A program made the position numbers and the translations under genes. A model generated the notes under the pieces. The model was not told the origin of the DNA. It made no database searches and was given only the letters and a program-made list of their open reading frames with translations. From positions 1,465,001 through 1,525,000 of the forward strand of contig NC_088299.1 in assembly GCF_032854445.1 (NCBI RefSeq): 60,000 bases of DNA. Reading direction: 5' to 3'. The stretch comes from Liolophura sinensis (Eukaryota; Mollusca; Polyplacophora; Chitonida; Chitonidae). Shown here one piece after another: positions 58,507-60,000 of the stretch (positions are counted from its first letter, which is position 1; every line of letters begins with the position of its first letter).

Positions 58507-60000
58507 GTGAGTCCAGCTGGTAGAACTGGCTTTCATTCACACTCTGTCTATAAGCGTTTTAACGATGGACATCATGGTGTTTAATCTTTTTCCAGACAAT
58601 ATCAGGTGTAGTTGATTGGAGCATAGTATTCTATTGAATGATTTGAAATGCAACTGTTACAAAGCCTATTAAATGATAACACATTACGAGTCCAAATGTT
58701 TATGCATAGATGAAGTATCCTAAAGAAAGTGTAACAGGCATAGCTTTTTATTTTTGTGATGTTGAACAACCGAGATATCGCAGTTCAAAGTAAGCCAAAT
58801 CACACACCAATTAAGACACTCAGTATGCTGCCATGTTACCAGTTTTAGCCAGTCAGGAGTGAGTTATCTCTACACTCCGAGGACCTGGGTTACCTCTTAT
58901 GTCACACAAACCAGATCTTGCATTTTAGCCATATATATGTCAGGTATGAGTGATGTGACATCGTGTTACTGGTTACTGTAACGTGGCGCATCTCATGGCC
59001 TCGTAGGAATTCCTGATTAAAATTGGTTTATACAGTTACCAACGTCAGAAAAAAGTGTGTAAGACCATTTAGGTCTGAGTCATTGAGGAATTCAGAAGAA
59101 TTAGGTATTTTAGGATGTGGTTTGACCTGACTGTTGGCCTAATGCAAATTTCCAGTTGGAGTATTTTAGAGTCTGCTTTTCTGATTAACATTGTGGCCTG
59201 TCGTGCAATGTGGCGAAGTGGTAATTCCACAGTTTTAGTCTTTGTTGTGAAAACTTTACATTGGAATGCCAGTTTTTCTACCATTCTTGGATGGCTGTCT
59301 CTTTTGTGTTTACTTGGCTGGAATCCAATTCTCTGCAGAGTGAGATATTTCACAGCCTGCTCCACATCTGGGACATTGCCAAAGTAGCTTTGTACATTAT
59401 CCCTTTTTCTTAACATAGTGATACATGTATAATTCATCGTGGGACAGAAGATATGTGAGGATTAGCTCTGTGTCACAGGATTAAAGCTGTCTCTACTGAG
59501 ACATGTGCTTCCGACAACTGTTCTTAACCAAGATCCTTCTGGTCATCCAGTGGACATTTTCTGTGTGAAATAAGAGAGGCAGGTCCTGCTGTACATGTAT
59601 ATGCCTGTATTTGGTTGCAGTCCTTGGATAAACATCCAGATGCGAATTCAGGAACGGTACTGGCTGAAATTAAGCAGCATGTATCTGCATTATTTTTTTA
59701 AGAAACTCGTAATCTCATGGACCTGCTGTGATAACAGCAGTTGAAATGATCTGATTTAAGGAGTACCTGTACTCAAGAAACTCGAATGAGATCAAGCTAA
59801 ACAATTGACTAAAACCTTGTGCTCACCACAGTCCCTGACCAATTTTGTTTGCTGCTTAAATCCGGTTAGCAGGTTTTACTGGGGATTTTAAAGTTAGAGG
59901 GTTTAACATGTAGTTGAACCTGGCAAAATGCTGTGCATAAATTACTGTGGACACTGTGCTGGCCTCTACCCAATGAAACCAAATCATTGCTCATTACTTA
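58507..60000 (+). other. Rhophilin intron 6, incomplete
   Basis: Follows the GTGAGT donor. I searched for the expected continuation (a Y-D-S-L-T-G type motif) and did not find it in the remaining 1.5 kb. No repeats of note. Confidence 0.7.

Overview
This is a window of animal nuclear DNA, AT-rich and dominated by introns and repeats. Two genes can be read from spliced exons. The protein types, the tRNA-derived SINEs with a central 'GAATATTTCACTTATACGAC'-like body and A/T-rich tail, and the many TACATGTA palindromes suggest a lophotrochozoan, most likely a marine mollusc; a brachiopod or similar animal cannot be excluded. No bacterial, viral, rRNA or CRISPR features were seen.

Layout. Positions 1-6095 hold no recognisable gene: a GA microsatellite, a SINE with perfect target-site duplications, a diverged tandem duplication, a 27-bp minisatellite (3160-4080) and an 81-bp array (4322-5257). 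A four-exon minus-strand gene (11231 down to 6096) encodes the homologue of RAB5IF/C20orf24 (OPTI, RCAF1), a small two-helix ER membrane protein; its first exon appears to carry a one-base frame disruption. The 6.5 kb from 11232 to 17790 is intergenic and separates two head-to-head genes; it contains a degenerate tandem repeat, a near full-length SINE and a 61-bp minisatellite.

From 17791 to beyond the right edge runs the plus-strand gene for a rhophilin (Rho-GTP-binding HR1-BRO1-PDZ scaffold). Six coding exons (17791, 38691, 52836, 55538, 56148, 58382) give an uninterrupted 186-residue N-terminal part covering the HR1 domain and the start of the BRO1 domain; the rest lies outside the window. 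Its first two introns (21 and 14 kb) are packed with minisatellites (37, 37, 48, 54, 93 and about 21 bp), two families of short inverted-repeat elements (MITEs) and two SINE families.

The two genes are functionally unrelated as far as known: RAB5IF works in membrane-protein insertion and respirasome assembly, rhophilin in Rho signalling and the actin cytoskeleton. Nearly all long open frames in the window are by-products of tandem repeats whose period is divisible by three. No convincing new biological system was found. The most informative oddities are a minisatellite that seems to have grown out of a MITE end, a template-switch palindrome inside the 81-bp array, a 36-unit 48-bp array open in several frames on both strands, and the frame break in RAB5IF exon 1.
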